A stretch of 64,000 bases of DNA, from contig JASAND010004254.1 of NCBI GenBank assembly GCA_030248195.1, positions 1 to 64,000 on the forward strand, given 5' to 3'. The translations under genes and the position numbers were made by a program. Numbering within the stretch: the first letter of the stretch is position 1; the number at the start of each line of letters is the position of its first letter. This document shows positions 1 through 9,306 of the stretch, one piece after another. A model generated the notes under the pieces. It ran no database searches and was not told the DNA's origin. It saw only the letters and a list, made by a program, of their open reading frames with translations. This stretch comes from Trissonchulus latispiculum. Taxonomy: Eukaryota; Nematoda; Enoplea; Enoplida; Ironidae.

Positions 1-2066
1 TTTGATCCAGAAAGAGCAAGCAAAACTATATATGAGTCACGAAGATTTAACTTTGAGTCAAGCATGGGTCGACTAAAAAACTGACATTTTTATTGGTTCG
101 CCAAAAGCCGTCTGGCGAACCAAATTTTGAGTTATTAGCTCATTTTGTGCCAGCTGATAGTCCTTCAAGACTACTCCATGAGTCACTCTTTAGAATTTAC
201 TAAAATTTCAAAGAAAAGCGGAATTTTTAACTAGAAATACTAATAAAAACACTAAGTTTATTTGCTTAAAGCGCGAAATGGTCCGCTCACCTAACAAGAG
301 CAGTGCTGAGAATAAAAAGGTGGTTATCCCAGGAAAACGCTAAATTTTAATTTTCAATTTGCCACCTTTTAATTTGCAGCATCAGAGTCATTTAAATTTC
401 ACCAAATGGTTGGAAAAAATTTGAATTTTTGTACGTGTAAAGATTGCTAACTCTCGACTTCGTCCGCTCACCAAAAGTAGGATGGCTTTACCTCAAAATG
501 TAGGTTATCCCAGGTTGTCCTAACTTTTAAAACTGACTAAAAAGCTATTTTTCGCAGAGAAAACGAATCTTGTATGTTTCTGAATGGCTGCGACGCTGTA
601 ACAAGGTAATAATTTATCAAAACATTGCCGATTAAATGCACCAAATTTAATAAAATAGGGCTTTGGCTTGATGACCATAGCTGGGGCCCCCAGATTAAAT
701 CTGTGTCTTAATGACTTTATTGGGGTTGCTGCTGTGCAATTTCCAGTTTGATGTTTCACAAAAGGACAGGCTGAGGTCAGTTTAATGCACTCTTCTGTTT
801 CTAGTTTTGGGGGCCCCAGCAGTGGATATCTAATCAAAATAAGTGCATTGTAATGTTGCATGTCTAAATATACTGTATTAAATAATTATACCTTGTATAA
901 TTGTATATAAGAACTTACCACCATGGAATTTATCCTCTGAATGAATGGGTAAATAGGAATCCAATCTAAGTTGAACTTGCAATATATTCAGGCTTTGTAC
1001 ACTCATGCTTGGTTTAAAGCTGCACAAGCTTATGAGTGACAAACACTGAATATTTTTTGCCCTCCTGGGCTTTGAGGAATATTATCTGCTTTTGTTCAGC
1101 CACCTGCTCTAGTGTTGTTTTAACATTCTTTGTTGTATCATGTTCGAATGCATCAATCTTATGTAACAATTATCGCTTCTTTTAAGTGACACAGTAAGTT
1201 TGTTAAGTTTGCAACATTACCATGCACTTATTTTGATTAGATATCCACTGCTGGGGCCCCCAAAACTAGAAACAGAAGAGTGCATTAAACTGACCTCAGC
1301 CTGACCTTTTGTGAAACATCAAATTGGAAATTGCACAGCAGGAACCCCAATAAAGTCATTAAGACACAGATTTAATCTGGGGGCCCCAGCTATGGTCATC
1401 AGGCCAAAAATTGAGACAATAAGTTTCATGTAATTTAGGAATTATATAAATATTCCCAAGAAAAATTATAAACAACAGCCATTCAGAAACCTACAAGATT
1501 CGTTTTCTCTGCGAAAAATAGCTTTTTTAGTCAATTTTAAAAGTTAGGACAACCTGGGATAACCTAGATTTTGGAGTAAAGGCATCCTACTTTCGGTGAG
1601 CGGACGAAGTCGAGACTTCGCAATCTTTACATGTACAAAAATTCAAATTTTTTTCAACCATTTGATGAAATCTAGAGCTGGGTCCAGGAAGATTTATTCG
1701 TCGGTGACTCTGATGCTGCAAATTAAAAGGTGGCAAATTGAATATTAAAATTTAGCGTTTTCCTGGGATAACCACCTTTTTATTTCTCAGCACTGCTCTT
1801 GTTAGGTGAGCGGACCATTTCGCGCTTTAAGCAAATAAACTTAGTGTTTTTATTAGTATTTCTACTTAAAAATTCCGCTTTTCTTTGAAATTTCATTAAA
1901 TTCTAAAGAGTGACTCATGGAGTAGTCTTAAAGGACTATCACTTGGCACAAAATGAGCTAATAACTCAAAATTTGGTTCGCCAGGCGACTTTTGGCGAAC
2001 CAATAAAAAAGTCAATTTTTTAGTCGAACCATGTGTGACTCAAAGCAGTTTCAGCACTGGATCAAA
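1..2066. mobile_element. Giant fold-back (inverted repeat) element, left end cut by window
   Basis: Bases 1-862 and 1208-2066 are reverse complements of each other with scattered differences: the opening TTTGATCCAG returns inverted at 2057-2066, and the block around GATATCCACTGCTGGGGCCCCC at 820-845 returns at 1238-1262. The spacer 863-1207 is AT-rich and has no ORF. A short hairpin, TTGGTTCGCC...GGCGAACCAA, sits near each outer end (about 93-123 and 1972-2003). No coding capacity is seen. It lies on the downstream side of the B4GALT exons, so it is probably inside an intron of that gene. The family is unknown. Both ends of the element, and hence any target duplication, cannot be defined because position 1 is already inside the left arm. 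Confidence 0.85.
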
Positions 2067-3419
2067 GACTTGGTTCGCTAAGGGTACACACGTAGCCCTC
2101 CTCGCTCGCCAGGGGTTCCCAGGCGAATGGTAAGCACAAACCAAATGTATGTCCTTTATTTACTTGCATTAAGTAATAAACTATTGTGCAATTTGGGTGC
2201 TTCGTCTAAACTGGAATCGGCTTAGAAACAGGTTTTCTGAGACCTGCAAAATATTTTATCCAATCCTTTTGCCATAGGAATCTCAGTAGGCTCTAACATT
2301 ATTGTGAAACGCCTTAAATTGAGGAAACATGCAGCATGTACCTAAGCCGATATTCCTTTTTGGACGAAGCCCCTAGAACTGCTTTAATATATGTATACAT
2401 TTACGCACTTGCACATTTTTACTGACGCCAGCACAGGTCAATCATAGGTGAGAAGGTAACCTATGCATCCATTGACCACAAACACGAAAGTTTGGATCCA
2501 TAGGATCCGAAAACGAACAAATTATCAGCTCTGATCTTTGTTCAGTTCGGCACCAGCACGGGGCCGCGAGTATGTAGCTCTCTAGACATCCCCCCTTGGG
2601 CGATTAACCGAGAATGTGCAAGGGATGGCCGCCTTCCTGGTGGAGCTATCACGGTACCTCCATCACGGTGAAAGTGATGGACGTACTGATAGCCTTGGAG
2701 AACACCTCGGATAATTGCTTATGCAGTTATTCAGTGCCAGCATCCTCTCACCCCAGACAAAATTGGAAAATATGCTAACACTACCCCTAACCGGAATACC
2801 AACTGGGGTGAGGTGGCCAAAAAATCGTATAGCATTAAAAATTGCATACGGAATGGTATATTGCAGTTGAGGCGTGCCGTGGGCTGCGGGACAGGGCTGG
2901 TATCTTCTTACGGGCAGCGGGGCGTACGCGCGCCAAAATATTACCCGCTTCAAGCTCTGGGACAAAACCAGAAAGGTCAGATTAAACGAAGAACAAACAC
3001 AAGCTTTGTCTAAAAATTAAAAATACGGTATAAATTCTGGAAATTATCCGCAAGTATTCGCCTATATTTGCATACAATTTCAGTAAAATTATGAAATTAC
3101 GCTTTTATTTTGTTAAAATCCAATACGTATTTGACTTTTTGGCAAAAAATTGAGTCTTTTTTGATTTGCGAACAGGTACAAGGGAAGGCAAAAATTTAGA
3201 TCCAAACAGTGCAGGAACAAGAATCAGTCTAGAGTCAGTGTCCGCCCCGCCCTTGTTAATGTAATGGTTATATTTTTTATACACTTTGCAGTTGTCAAAA
3301 ATAAAGTATCGAAAGTATCAACGAGTCACCAGTCACGAATAAATAACAATCGTTTAATCATTCTTCATCATTATATACATGACTGCACAATCAAAAACGT
3401 ATCACATGATCTGACTTAC
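2067..3419. other. Non-coding stretch, probable B4GALT intron
   Basis: No exon or repeat family is recognised here. The next B4GALT exon should start with one base completing a codon and encode the conserved Trp-Gly-Trp-Gly-Gly-Glu-Asp-Asp segment; no such segment is visible on the minus strand between 1 and 3419. Short ORFs at 2663-3013 on both strands have no recognisable features. Confidence 0.5.
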
Positions 3420-3604
3420 CGATATTTGAGCGTGTTTACATATGGGGCCATGTGTCGCGGTCTATCAAAGCAAATATACAGATTTCTGTCGTCTTCAGGA
3501 TACAGATCTACATCATGAAAGATCACGCAAGAAACGTTGAGTCCTTTAGCATATTGAAATCCAGCATTAAAAAGTTTTCCTTTATTGAACCAACCTTGAC
3601 CACT
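3420..3604 (-). CDS. Beta-1,4-galactosyltransferase, exon 4 (DxD exon)
   Basis: The exon runs from an acceptor (TTTGTTTAG, AG at 3605-3606) to a strong donor (GTAAGT starting at 3419). It translates as S-G-Q-G-W, then FNKGKLFNAGFQYAKG, then VIFHDVDLYPEDDRNLY and CFDRPRHMAPYVNTLKYR. The D-V-D triplet is the metal/UDP-galactose binding motif of the B4GALT family; human B4GALT1 has FNRAKLLNVGF and FSDVDLIPMND at the same place. It starts in phase 0, matching the previous exon, and ends in phase 2. The enzyme is a Golgi type II membrane glycosyltransferase that adds galactose from UDP-Gal to terminal GlcNAc or a related acceptor. The 894-nt intron at 3605-4498 holds nothing recognised. Exons for the C-terminal half are not in the window. 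Which paralogue it is cannot be told. Confidence 0.9.
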
Positions 3605-4498
3605 CTAAACAAATAGGTTACTGATGCACAAAACTGGAGCCGAACCTATAGTCGAGTGGTTTCTTACCCACTCAACGTGGAAGACCATGTCAAGTCTAGA
3701 GTCTAAGAAACAGCTCTATCACATGTCTGATTTCTGTCAATTGCTGTGATTTAACGGGCTGAGCCGCCAAGATGCTGTCATCACATAGCCGTTAATGCAG
3801 AAATCTCCATCCTTTCAGAATGCCCTGGGTAATTAGCGAGGACAATTTTTCGATCTTCAGCTGTACCGCGCCACACAATCAGAATCACTACTGATCTAGC
3901 CACCAGAAACTACTGCTGATCGGTGACAAACCGACTGGAGAAAGGTATACTGAAACCAAAAACTGAAGCCTGCATCGCAGTCAGCCTACTCAAAAATTGT
4001 CAAAATCTACCTCTTCTGGTAAAGACCAAGCACCAGCATACTTCCGCACATATCGCATCTTTGCCTATGTTTTTGCTGTGCTTGGAAGAAAGGATAGGGA
4101 TTTACAGTCCCTGTAAAAATTTGTGCAAACAACCAAAACATAGCCAATTTTTCATCCGATTGGTTGTCACCGACCTGCCTCGCCTCTACAATGCCTGGTA
4201 TCTAGCTAGCATACACCTATATATAAAGAAAGTTTCATTCCATTCCAGTCCATTCTATTCACACGCCAGTATGTATGCACTTACAACATATACAAAATAC
4301 ATTATACAACATTATACAACATTACTGCGTATAACCATTTTAGTAGGGGTACGGTTTTTCTGACCTACATCTACCTTAACATCGACAGTATAAGATGAAT
4401 TGGTCAAAGTAAAAATTTACAATTGTCATTGTCCAATTTTTCCAAATTGATAAATTTTAAAGGGTTATCAACAGCTACATTGAAAAGTTGGGTTTTAC

Positions 4499-4743
4499 TT
4501 GCTCAGCAATGATGATTCTGAAATCCAATTGCTGCCGTTTAAGGATAGGAATCATATGAATCAGCCACATGTTCAGATGAGGTTGTCGATCTCTGAAGGG
4601 AACGATCACTGCAATTCGATTTCGAGCCTTGCAATTTTCCGGCTTCCATTCGCCTCCTTCCCTCAATTCAGGAAGACTTTTCTGGACATCATCTTCTGTG
4701 AAGTCATGTGTCATGTTGACCAAATCCATTTTTAGCCGTCCGA
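4499..4743 (-). CDS. Beta-1,4-galactosyltransferase, exon 3 (start of catalytic domain)
   Basis: Acceptor GTTCTGTTTTAG (AG at 4744-4745) and donor GTAAAA (starting 4498) bound an exon of 2 + 243 nt. It reads GRLKMDLVNMTHDF, then GGEWKPENC, then RIAVIVPFRDRQPHLNMWL and RQQLDFRIIIAEQ. Human B4GALT1 has GGRYxPxxC, KVAIIIPFRNRQEHLKYWL and RQQLDYGIYVINQ, and its exon boundary falls at the same Q. The PFRxRxxHL motif is the nucleotide-sugar binding start of the GT7 fold. Neighbouring exons join without frame change (phase 1 in, phase 0 out). A plus-strand ORF at 4499-4735 is only a shadow of this exon. Confidence 0.93.
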
Positions 4744-5069
4744 CTAAAACAGAACTTTGTTGGAGTGTAGGAAATACTTTAGTGTGTGTCGAGATGTAGG
4801 TAGTGTTGTAATTAGCTAATTAAAAAGAGCAAACAGACCGTTGGGAGAAACAAATTCTTTTCCCTTGTTTACGTTCGTGCCTCAATGAAGCAATAAACTA
4901 CACGGCGCGAAAAACCGGGAAAACGGGAAAACGAAGATTCAACTTTCATTCTTAGAATTGGTTGAGGTATATACGGTTGTCGGACGAATAGAAAAATTGA
5001 AAAATTAGGTTAATGACTTAAACTGAATGCTCAATTGTCGATTTGTTTTACTACATAAGATTAGATTAC

Positions 5070-5236
5070 CAAGAAAGGGTGGATCCTCGGGGCAGAGTGG
5101 AAGTGAAGGGAGATGAGCATAACTGAGCAGAGTTGTGGCAAGAGTAGCAACTGTGACTTGTGGGACTGGGGGCGGAGTTGGGGATCGTCTGCTGGACAGA
5201 AATTCGGAAGAAAGCAGATTCCTACCAATACTGGTT
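5070..5236 (-). CDS. Beta-1,4-galactosyltransferase, exon 2 (stem region)
   Basis: This exon was found by phase: exon 1 ends with two bases of a codon and exon 3 needs one. Between them an acceptor (CTATTTTAG, AG at 5237-5238) and a donor (GTAATC starting 5069) delimit 167 nt, an open frame of exactly the right phases. It encodes a Pro/Ser/Thr-rich stem (SSRRSPTPPPVPQVTVAT) ending in LCPEDPPFL, which joins exon 3 as ...PPFL-VGRLKM. Human B4GALTs have CPEESPLLVGPM at this position, the hallmark start of the conserved lumenal region. The stem is expected to be poorly conserved. Introns on either side (4744-5069 and 5237-5433) are short and carry nothing recognised. Confidence 0.87.
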
Positions 5237-5433
5237 CTAAAATAGATAATTTAGAAGTATGTAAAGAAGTTTCGCAATAAAAAAAGTCATTTTAAGTTTT
5301 TTTATGAAAGAGAATAGTTTAAAAACTGTTTCGATTGGAAATGCTGTCCTTGTTTTATTTTGATTTTTTGTCGCTAAGCCACAATACACCGGATTGCTAA
5401 AATGAGGTTTCTAGAGTCTTCGCGAAATATCAC

Positions 5434-5630
5434 CTGTTTAGGACATTGGAAAAGGTTTCATGAGATAAGTCAGGCTTCCGTCCAGTAATAAGTATGGCTA
5501 ATAGAACCACAACTGGAACCCAAGCCACCACGCTGACAAATCGACGCAAAGTTTGACTTTTACAAACCACATCAATCTGTCTTCTGCAAGGCTTTAGGAG
5601 AGACCTTTTGGGTAAACTTTCTGAGCCCAT
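5434..5630 (-). CDS. Beta-1,4-galactosyltransferase, exon 1 (start codon, cytosolic tail, membrane anchor)
   Basis: ATG at 5628-5630 opens MGSESLPKRSLLKPCRRQID, a short basic tail. A hydrophobic anchor (FVSVVAWVPVVVLLAILITG, about residues 31-50) and the start of the stem follow, as in a type II Golgi enzyme. The donor is CAG/GTGATA with GT at 5432-5433, leaving phase 2, which fits exon 2. Just upstream on the same strand a good acceptor (ATGTTTCAG, AG at 5644-5645) lies 13 nt before the ATG. A separate 5' untranslated exon is therefore likely further right; I did not find it or a promoter. Confidence 0.85.
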
Positions 5631-5854
5631 TAAAACAGCAATCCTGAAACATGTAAGCTAACATTAGACTGAGAGTATAACAGAGAATACCTGACAAAAA
5701 TAAAACGGGGAAATGAGAACATATGAAGTCTTCTTTAATTCACAGTTTCGTTATTAAATTTAGCTCCAAGGGACTGTATAGAGCAGTACTCTGTCTAGCA
5801 AAGGAATGAAGCTGAAGGAACTGTGTTGTATTGTAAAGGAAGCAGCTGCTGATG

Positions 5855-5932
5855 GCACCAGGTGTTATAGTAGGAGCATGTCAGTCTTGCAATCTTGATT
5901 CTTGAGAAAATAGTATAGGCTCGATCCCGGCT
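5855..5932 (+). other. tRNA-like / SINE-head sequence
   Basis: The stretch contains TATAGTAGGAGCATG, then an anticodon-loop-like CAGTCTTGCAATCTTG, and about 35 nt later GGCTCGATCCC (5918-5928). That last motif is close to the pol III B-box/T-loop consensus GGTTCGANNCC. The D arm is too short and no acceptor stem closes, so this is not a working tRNA. A decayed tRNA or tRNA-derived SINE head is the best reading. Nothing else is seen in 5640-6035. Confidence 0.3.
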
Positions 5933-6043
5933 AGGCCAATTCTTTACTTTCAATCGTGAGTTAAAAGCTGAACTTCCCTCTTCCCGCCTTTCTCGGCTAT
6001 CGTCTTGGGCTTCGTCTTATCCTCGATTTCTTCTTGGTGCACC

Positions 6044-6688
6044 CAAGAGTTTATAATAGGAAGAGTGGGACACTCAGCCCTTCCTAATGTTTTAAGCTTG
6101 CAATATGCTCGAAACATTAAGGCCAAAATCTCGGGGGGGGGGGCTTCTTAGCGTGTAAACATAGCACGCTGACATTTTTCACAAACGGTGCGTTTTCGGT
6201 AAATTAAATACTATAACTTTAGCTAGGAAAGTCGTACAGCCATAATTTTTATATCATTATGTTGCGTAGAATGTGATCGTTTTAACGATATAAAAATTAT
6301 GTAGTTCGGTTCTGGCTATCTCTTACAAATCCGGCAATAAAACATCCTTTCCACGGAAATTTTAGGAATTTCATCATTTCTTCAAAATGTGTTACGTTGT
6401 TGCCAGATTTGTAAGAGATAGCCAGAATCGAACTATATAATTTTTATATCATTAAAACGATCACATTCTACTCAACATAGTGATATAAAAATTATGGCTG
6501 TACGACTTTCCTAGCTCAAGTTATAGTATTTAATTTACCGAAAACGCCCGTTTTTGAAAAATGTTAGCGTGCTATGTTTACACGCTAAGAAGCCCCCCCG
6601 AGATTTTGGCCTTAATGTTTCGAGCATATTGCAAGCTTAAAACATTAGGAAGGGCTGAGTGTCCCACTCTTCCTATTATAAACTCTTG
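6044..6688. mobile_element. 645-bp inverted-repeat (MITE-like) element with target duplication
   Basis: CAAGAGTTTATAATAGG at 6044 is mirrored by CCTATTATAAACTCTTG ending at 6688. The two arms (about 6044-6340 and 6400-6688) pair almost throughout, including GGACACTCAGCCC and the AAATTATGTAGTTCGG region. GGTGCACC at 6036-6043 is repeated as GTGCACC at 6689-6695, giving a 7-8-bp target duplication. The left arm carries a run of 10 G and the right arm a C run. There is no ORF. A 7-8-bp duplication would suit hAT or a related superfamily, but the termini are not diagnostic. Confidence 0.85.
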
Positions 6689-6799
6689 GTGCACCTCAGC
6701 TCCATGACCACCAGCCCTGTGATGCTACTAACGCTACAAAGGACCAGAAACGCTACAGTGTGAAAAGATACATCCTATCCAAGTATACTAAGGGTCTGC

Positions 6800-7350
6800 T
6801 TCTTTATAAAATGGTCGCACTAAACGGATTAAAAATCAGCCGGATTAAAATTTTAATTGCTGTTTCTTTAATGCTGGATTAAACGGATTAAACTGCTTAA
6901 AATTAACTCGTTTAATCCGACCATTTTTAATCCGCGGATTAAACGAGTTGATTTTAATCCGTTTAATCCGCCATTAAAGAAACAGCGATTAAACATTTTA
7001 ATCCGCCAACTTTTAATCCGTTTAATCCGCGTAGCCGCACGAGGATTAAAAACTAGTTGAAAATGCAGGCGACGGATTAAACGGATTAAAATTAATCTTT
7101 AAAGAAACAGCGATTAAGCAGGTCGGATTAAAATTAACTCGTTAATTTTTTAATCCGAAGTATGAATAAAGAAACAGGATTAGATTAAAATTTTAATCCT
7201 AGGTGCATTAAAGAAATAGAATTAGATTTAATCCGTTTAACTCGTTTAACTAGCTGGATTAAATTTTAATCCGTTTAATCCGAGGTGCTATTTCTTTAAT
7301 GCGGATTAATTTTAATCTAATCCGTTTAATCTTTAAAGAAATAGGGCTTA
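6800..7350. repeat. Dense cluster of GGATTAAA / TTTAATCC inverted motifs
   Basis: Roughly 550 bp is built almost entirely from GGATTAAAC, GTTTAATCC, AAACTCGTTTAA and TTTAAAGAAACAG in both orientations, giving many nested hairpins. The edges read TGCTTCTTTATAAAATGG and TTTAAAGAAATAGGGC, loosely inverted, so the cluster may be one decayed fold-back element. No ORF or target duplication could be fixed. Confidence 0.7.
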
Positions 7351-8925
7351 CGTAGAGCAAGGAAAACAATATGCAGCGACACCGACTCTATTTCAAAATC
7401 AAATATTTAGAAAATTCAAGATTCTTACGCTTCTAAGTTTTCTAAATATGAAAGTAGGAATATGAAAGAATGAAGAAAGTAATTTTTCACCAAAGAAATC
7501 TTCTAAAACCTTGAATCTCAGTTTTAACCTACTTCTTTTCTGGTAGGAAGGAGAAATAGGGAAGAAAAGATTCTTTAGCAGATCATAAGAGCTTGGTATT
7601 CTGATCCGGTATCAGATTACAATTAGAATCAAATTACATATGAATTTGCTCGAGCTGCGGGGAAGTGGATGAACTGACGTGTGACGTTTATAAAAATAGA
7701 CGTTTCTTTCTAGAAATGAGACATGCACAAGCTGTAGTTATATATGTTTTTCTAAACGTTTCCAAATTTATGTTTTCTATGGTTTTGAGTAATGCGCTAG
7801 CAATTCAGAAACATAGCTTTCCGATGAATAGCAGAAAGTCGTCAGAGAAGTATCTCTTAGAAAAGATTTTTATTGCAAATATGTACGTCCAGATGACGTC
7901 AGAGGTAAAAATAAAGATTAAAAATCTAAGCTTTTACATATTAACTGAAGATATTAAATTTGTGGGAATCATTAAAACCCTTCATTTTTTTCTTCGGGCA
8001 ATCAGAAAACACTCACTATGTCTGCTGTTCACAAGCAGGCCACATCTTCTATAACTTTCTGTTGCGATTAAGCCAGCTAGATGGTTTAATATCAATATTA
8101 ATATTATTAAGCCAGAAATAGAGATGACCTCGTGGCCAACCGTTCAACTACAAACCGGTGAAAACTACGGTGATTTTGTTCGCTGAGAGGGCACTGTTGT
8201 CTTTAATCGAACTTTGCCTCTTAGTCAATTTCGCAAGCCTTAAAATGAACAGGGCTTTTTTCCAAAATTGCTTCCGCCTACATACATTATAGAAATAAAA
8301 ACAAGCAACCATAATAATTACACTTCTTCCAATAAACCGTTTTACGAAGCAGCTTGTTTATAGGTAAATCAAAATTTCTTTTCTAATTCGATTTTTGATT
8401 CGATGGGAATTCATTTGTTCAGCTTCCTGTGTACATTTGTTGGCATTATGTACCTTGTAAGCCAACCAGAGTGTGTAACATTTAATTACATCAATTTTTA
8501 TTGGAATAAGGAGGGTAGCATTTCCTATCGTGCCATTTCGAAAAAGTGAAAGTGAAATTCAGCTGAACTTCAGCTGTACCTACCATGAAACTTCAAACGA
8601 TAACGTCGATGTTTGCAGATCATTCGCTCACTTCACTACGCTTCAATTCATTCAAAAACGCTACTTATTCATGAATGGGAGACGTGTAACAACATAGTGT
8701 ACGCATACATGTTCTTGGGAAAATATACCCCCCGTATCTAGCACCGCCTGTGGATCATGTTTCTATTCGTGATCTTCGTCTCTCCGCCTCTTGACTGCCA
8801 TCTGCGGAGGGCACCACTTAGGGATCACGTTGTGTGCCTATTCAGTGGTCGTGCCCTCTTGCCAAAAAATAACTAGCCAAGTTAAGGAACAGGTTGAACT
8901 CTTAGGATTAGAAAGCCTCAGCTGT
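7351..8925. other. Unassigned intergenic sequence
   Basis: No gene is recognised. A plus-strand ORF of 129 codons at 7665-8054 has no homology I can name and no signal or domain pattern; its composition matches the AT-rich background. The right part may include the 3' untranslated region of the minus-strand gene ending at 8926. Confidence 0.4.
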
Positions 8926-8941
8926 TCATTGTGTACTCATC
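8926..8941 (-). CDS. Unidentified membrane-protein gene, probable last exon
   Basis: After the acceptor AAGTTTAAGCAG (AG at 8942-8943) the frame carried by the previous exon (phase 2) gives W-M-S-T-Q followed by TGA at 8926-8928. The exon is only 16 nt and rests on splice-site quality and phase, so a different last exon is possible. Confidence 0.35.
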
Positions 8942-9032
8942 CTGCTTAAACTTGATAGAACTGCATATGATCTTTTTCTGTCATAAAGAAAGATTGTCCA
9001 TAGCGCTAGTCATGATCGTGTAAGATACTTAC

Positions 9033-9128
9033 CAATTACAGTTTATGAAATACAGTGCCGGAATTAAGACACAGTATCCGATCACAATTATTACAACCAC
9101 TGTACTCCGTACGGTGTGATGAGTTTTC
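9033..9128 (-). CDS. Unidentified membrane-protein gene, transmembrane exon
   Basis: The exon lies between acceptor GACTTTTCTAG (AG at 9129-9130) and donor GTAAGT (GT at 9031-9032), and is 1 + 95 nt. The frame dictated by the upstream exon encodes KTHHTVRSTVVVIIVIGYC and then VLIPALYFINCN. This is a basic stretch followed by a hydrophobic segment of about 22 residues, a good single membrane pass. The other two frames hit stops. Neighbouring exons fit in phase on both sides. The protein would have one membrane segment near its C-terminus with only a few residues after it. Confidence 0.55.
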
Positions 9129-9185
9129 CTAGAAAAGTCTTTCTTATTTCCCAAATGTGCTGAAAATAGAAAGTTTTCAAATTAC

Positions 9186-9306
9186 CTAAGTTGATCAAAG
9201 CGTGTTGGATGCTTAAATTGAATGGTTTGTACGACCCTGGCAAAATTGCAGACAAACCAGCAAACATAAGGAAGTGTATGTATGCATTCTTCTTCAAAAG
9301 TTTGCG
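9186..9306 (-). CDS. Unidentified membrane-protein gene, penultimate coding exon before the membrane segment
   Basis: Acceptor TATGTATTAG (AG at 9307-9308) and donor GTAATT (GT at 9184-9185) enclose 121 nt. The open frame with the right exit phase reads QTFEEECIHTLPYVCWFVC, then NFARVVQTIQFKHPTRFDQL, and joins the next exon as Q-L-R-K-T. There are three cysteines. The longest ORF here (9091-9297) is in another frame and reads through the intron, so it is not the gene. No family was recognised. Confidence 0.5.

Noticed and set aside
3640..3720. Possible tRNA (GTCGAGTGGTTTC resembles a D arm)
   Set aside because: No T-loop, no acceptor stem and no anticodon arm can be formed.
3923..4363. 146-codon plus-strand ORF
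   Set aside because: It lies in a B4GALT intron, has no recognisable domain and has ordinary background composition.
7665..8054. 129-codon plus-strand ORF
   Set aside because: No family, splice context or promoter could be supported; the AT-rich background can give such ORFs.
9091..9297. 68-codon minus-strand ORF taken as one exon
   Set aside because: Splice sites and phases favour a different frame; this ORF reads through an intron.
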